64,000 bases of DNA from JAAXGI01 sp965206975 (lineage in GTDB: Bacteria > Gemmatimonadota > Gemmatimonadetes > Longimicrobiales > Gaopeijiaceae), in assembly GCA_965206975.1 (NCBI GenBank), contig OZ242253.1:2542001-2606000 (forward strand), written 5' to 3'. A model generated the notes under the pieces. That model did not search any database and was not told where the DNA came from. It saw only the letters and a program-made list of their open reading frames with translations. Of this stretch, positions 62,779 to 64,000 are shown in pieces. Each line of letters starts with the position of its first letter. Position 1 is the first letter of the stretch. The position numbers and the translations under genes were made by a program.

Positions 62779-64000
62779 TCAGATGGCCTCCGCCTTCCGC
62801 CGCAGGAAGGCCGGGCTCGTCGCGATCCCCAGGACGATCGAGGACCAGCGGTAGTCGTTCTCCTCGGCACGTCGAACGATCCGGCGTACCGTCGGTTGGT
62901 CAAAGTACTCGAGTGGCCGCCCGAGCGCATACGACATGAGCTTCTCCGTCACGGTCCCGACGAACTGCGCGTCGTATTCGAGGAGGAGGGCTCTCAGCGC
63001 TGCTACCCCGCCGAGCTCCGTCCCGCTCGGCCAGGTTCCCTGGGTGTCGACCGGACCGCCCCACTCGTCCGTGTCCCGCCACGCGCCGACCGCGTCGAAG
63101 TTCTCGAGTGCGAAGCCCAACGGATCGATGATCGAGTGGCAGCTCGCGCAGAGCGCATCCTCCCGGTGCCTCTCGAGGCGTTCCCGAATGCTGAGCTGCG
63201 ACACTTCGGCTCCCTGGTCGAGGCTCGTGTCCACGTTGGCGGGCGGAGGCGACGGGTTCGCGCCGAGGATGTTGTCGAGGAGCCACTTCCCCCGGAGGAC
63301 GGGCGAGGTCCGGTCCGGGTAGGCGGTGATCGCCATCAGGCTCCCGTGGCCCAGGATTCCGCCCCGCTCTTCGGGGTTCGGGAGCGCGACCCGCCGCGGC
63401 CGGCTTCCGTACACTCCGGGAATTCCGTAGAAGCGGGCGAGGCGCTCGTTCGCGAACGTATAGTCGGCGCTGAGGAGTTCGAGCACGCTCAGGTCTTCCC
63501 GGATCGAATTCCCGAGGAAGAGTTCCGTCTCCTGCCGGAAGGCCTCGACAAGGCTGTCGTCGAAGTCCGGGTACATGAGTGGATCGGCGAGCTTCTCCGG
63601 GAGGAGGCGGAGGTTCAGCCACTGGGCGGCGAAGCCGCCGACGAGGGCATCGACGGCCTTCGGGTCGGCGAGCATCCGAAGCACCTGCTCCTCGTAGATG
63701 TCGGGCTCGGTGAGGCGCCCCTCTTCGGCGAGCCGGAGGAGTTCTTCGTCCGGAATCGAGCTCCAGAGGAAGAAGGAGAGGCGGGAGGCGACCTCCCGAT
63801 CGTCGAGCTCGTACACTCCCCCGGCTCCCGTTTCCGCCGGCTCCCTGTAGACCCGGAAGAGGAACTCCGGATCGACGAGGGTTCGCTCGAGCGCCAGCTG
63901 GATCCCGGCATCGAAGCTGCCGCCGAGGCGGCGGCCCTCGTCGAAGAACCGGAGGAGGACTTCCGCGTCCGAGTCATCGACGGGCCGCCGGTACGCCCTG
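62779..64000 (-). CDS. DUF1592/DUF1588/DUF1585 protein, 5' end beyond window
   Basis: About 406 C-terminal residues are in the window; the GTG at 63816 is internal because family sequence continues upstream (RAYRRPVDDSDAEVLLRFFD, VDPEFLFRVYRE). DUF1592: YELDDREVASRLSFFLWSSI. DUF1588: RGGILGHGSLMAITAYPDRT, SPVLRGKWLLDNILG, with a heme-type CASCH in EDALCASCHSIIDPLGFALE. DUF1585: EKLMSYALGRPLEYFDQPTV. Such proteins usually also have an N-terminal cytochrome c-like domain, outside this window. First known gene of the operon. Confidence 0.9.
   Translation of the reverse strand, partial: RAYRRPVDDSDAEVLLRFFDEGRRLGGSFDAGIQLALERTLVDPEFLFRVYREPAETGAGGVYELDDREVASRLSFFLWSSIPDEELLRLAEEGRLTEPDIYEEQVLRMLADPKAVDALVGGFAAQWLNLRLLPEKLADPLMYPDFDDSLVEAFRQETELFLGNSIREDLSVLELLSADYTFANERLARFYGIPGVYGSRPRRVALPNPEERGGILGHGSLMAITAYPDRTSPVLRGKWLLDNILGANPSPPPANVDTSLDQGAEVSQLSIRERLERHREDALCASCHSIIDPLGFALENFDAVGAWRDTDEWGGPVDTQGTWPSGTELGGVAALRALLLEYDAQFVGTVTEKLMSYALGRPLEYFDQPTVRRIVRRAEENDYRWSSIVLGIATSPAFLRRKAEAI

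Noticed and set aside
1..64000. rRNA, tRNA genes and CRISPR arrays
   Set aside because: No conserved rRNA segments, cloverleaf sets or spaced direct repeats were recognised by reading; a covariance-model scan would be needed to exclude a missed tRNA.

Overview
The window is high-GC DNA from a Gram-negative bacterium that makes many outer-membrane proteins. The best guess is a Gemmatimonadota-like lineage, with Acidobacteriota as the main alternative. The guess rests on gene content: two DUF5916 barrel proteins, a SusC/SusD pair, a quinoprotein, NHL-repeat secreted proteins, secreted cupins, a TonB-plug protein without a barrel, and a DUF1592-DUF1552-ankyrin-cupin operon. No rRNA, tRNA or CRISPR was recognised, so placement stays an inference from families.

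Layout. 0-8.3 kb: M28 peptidase (5' end off the window), a decayed gene, a TonB-plug-like protein, a PQQ dehydrogenase and two NHL-propeller genes. 8.2-12.9 kb: a secreted-protein gene split by an IS3-family element, itself split by an IS110/IS1111-type element, then an IS5 scrap and a decayed second IS3 element. 13.1-28.3 kb: mostly minus-strand secreted and outer-membrane genes (two DUF5916 proteins, double cupin, collagen-like lipoprotein protease, SusC/SusD operon with two small genes), with a decayed IS1182-type element in between. 28.3-59.3 kb: an accessory region of small genes, toxin-antitoxin pairs (two HicAB, two HigBA), a Fic protein, an NCS2 permease, a Calx-beta autotransporter-like adhesin, lipoproteins, a secreted nuclease and many insertion-sequence copies or scraps (IS1, IS3, IS110, IS256, IS481). 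59.3-64 kb: an ordered operon DUF1592 -> DUF1552 -> ankyrin -> cupin on the minus strand, running off the window.

How the parts fit. The outer blocks look like export-oriented catabolism: TonB-linked uptake, periplasmic quinoprotein oxidation, and beta-propeller, cupin and DUF1552/1592 proteins. The middle is a plastic zone where insertion sequences have cut, fused and truncated genes. Notable items are a 17-bp tandem repeat (not a multiple of three) that separates a lipoprotein signal peptide from a serine-protease domain, so copy number would switch the reading frame; an IS1111-like element whose two copies sit at the same position of an IS3 transposase gene and share a conserved non-coding 3' region; a five-hairpin candidate structured RNA at 36.6-36.8 kb; and a HicAB module flanked by 160-bp direct repeats. 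Many genes carry single frameshifts; I cannot tell real decay from assembly error without reads.
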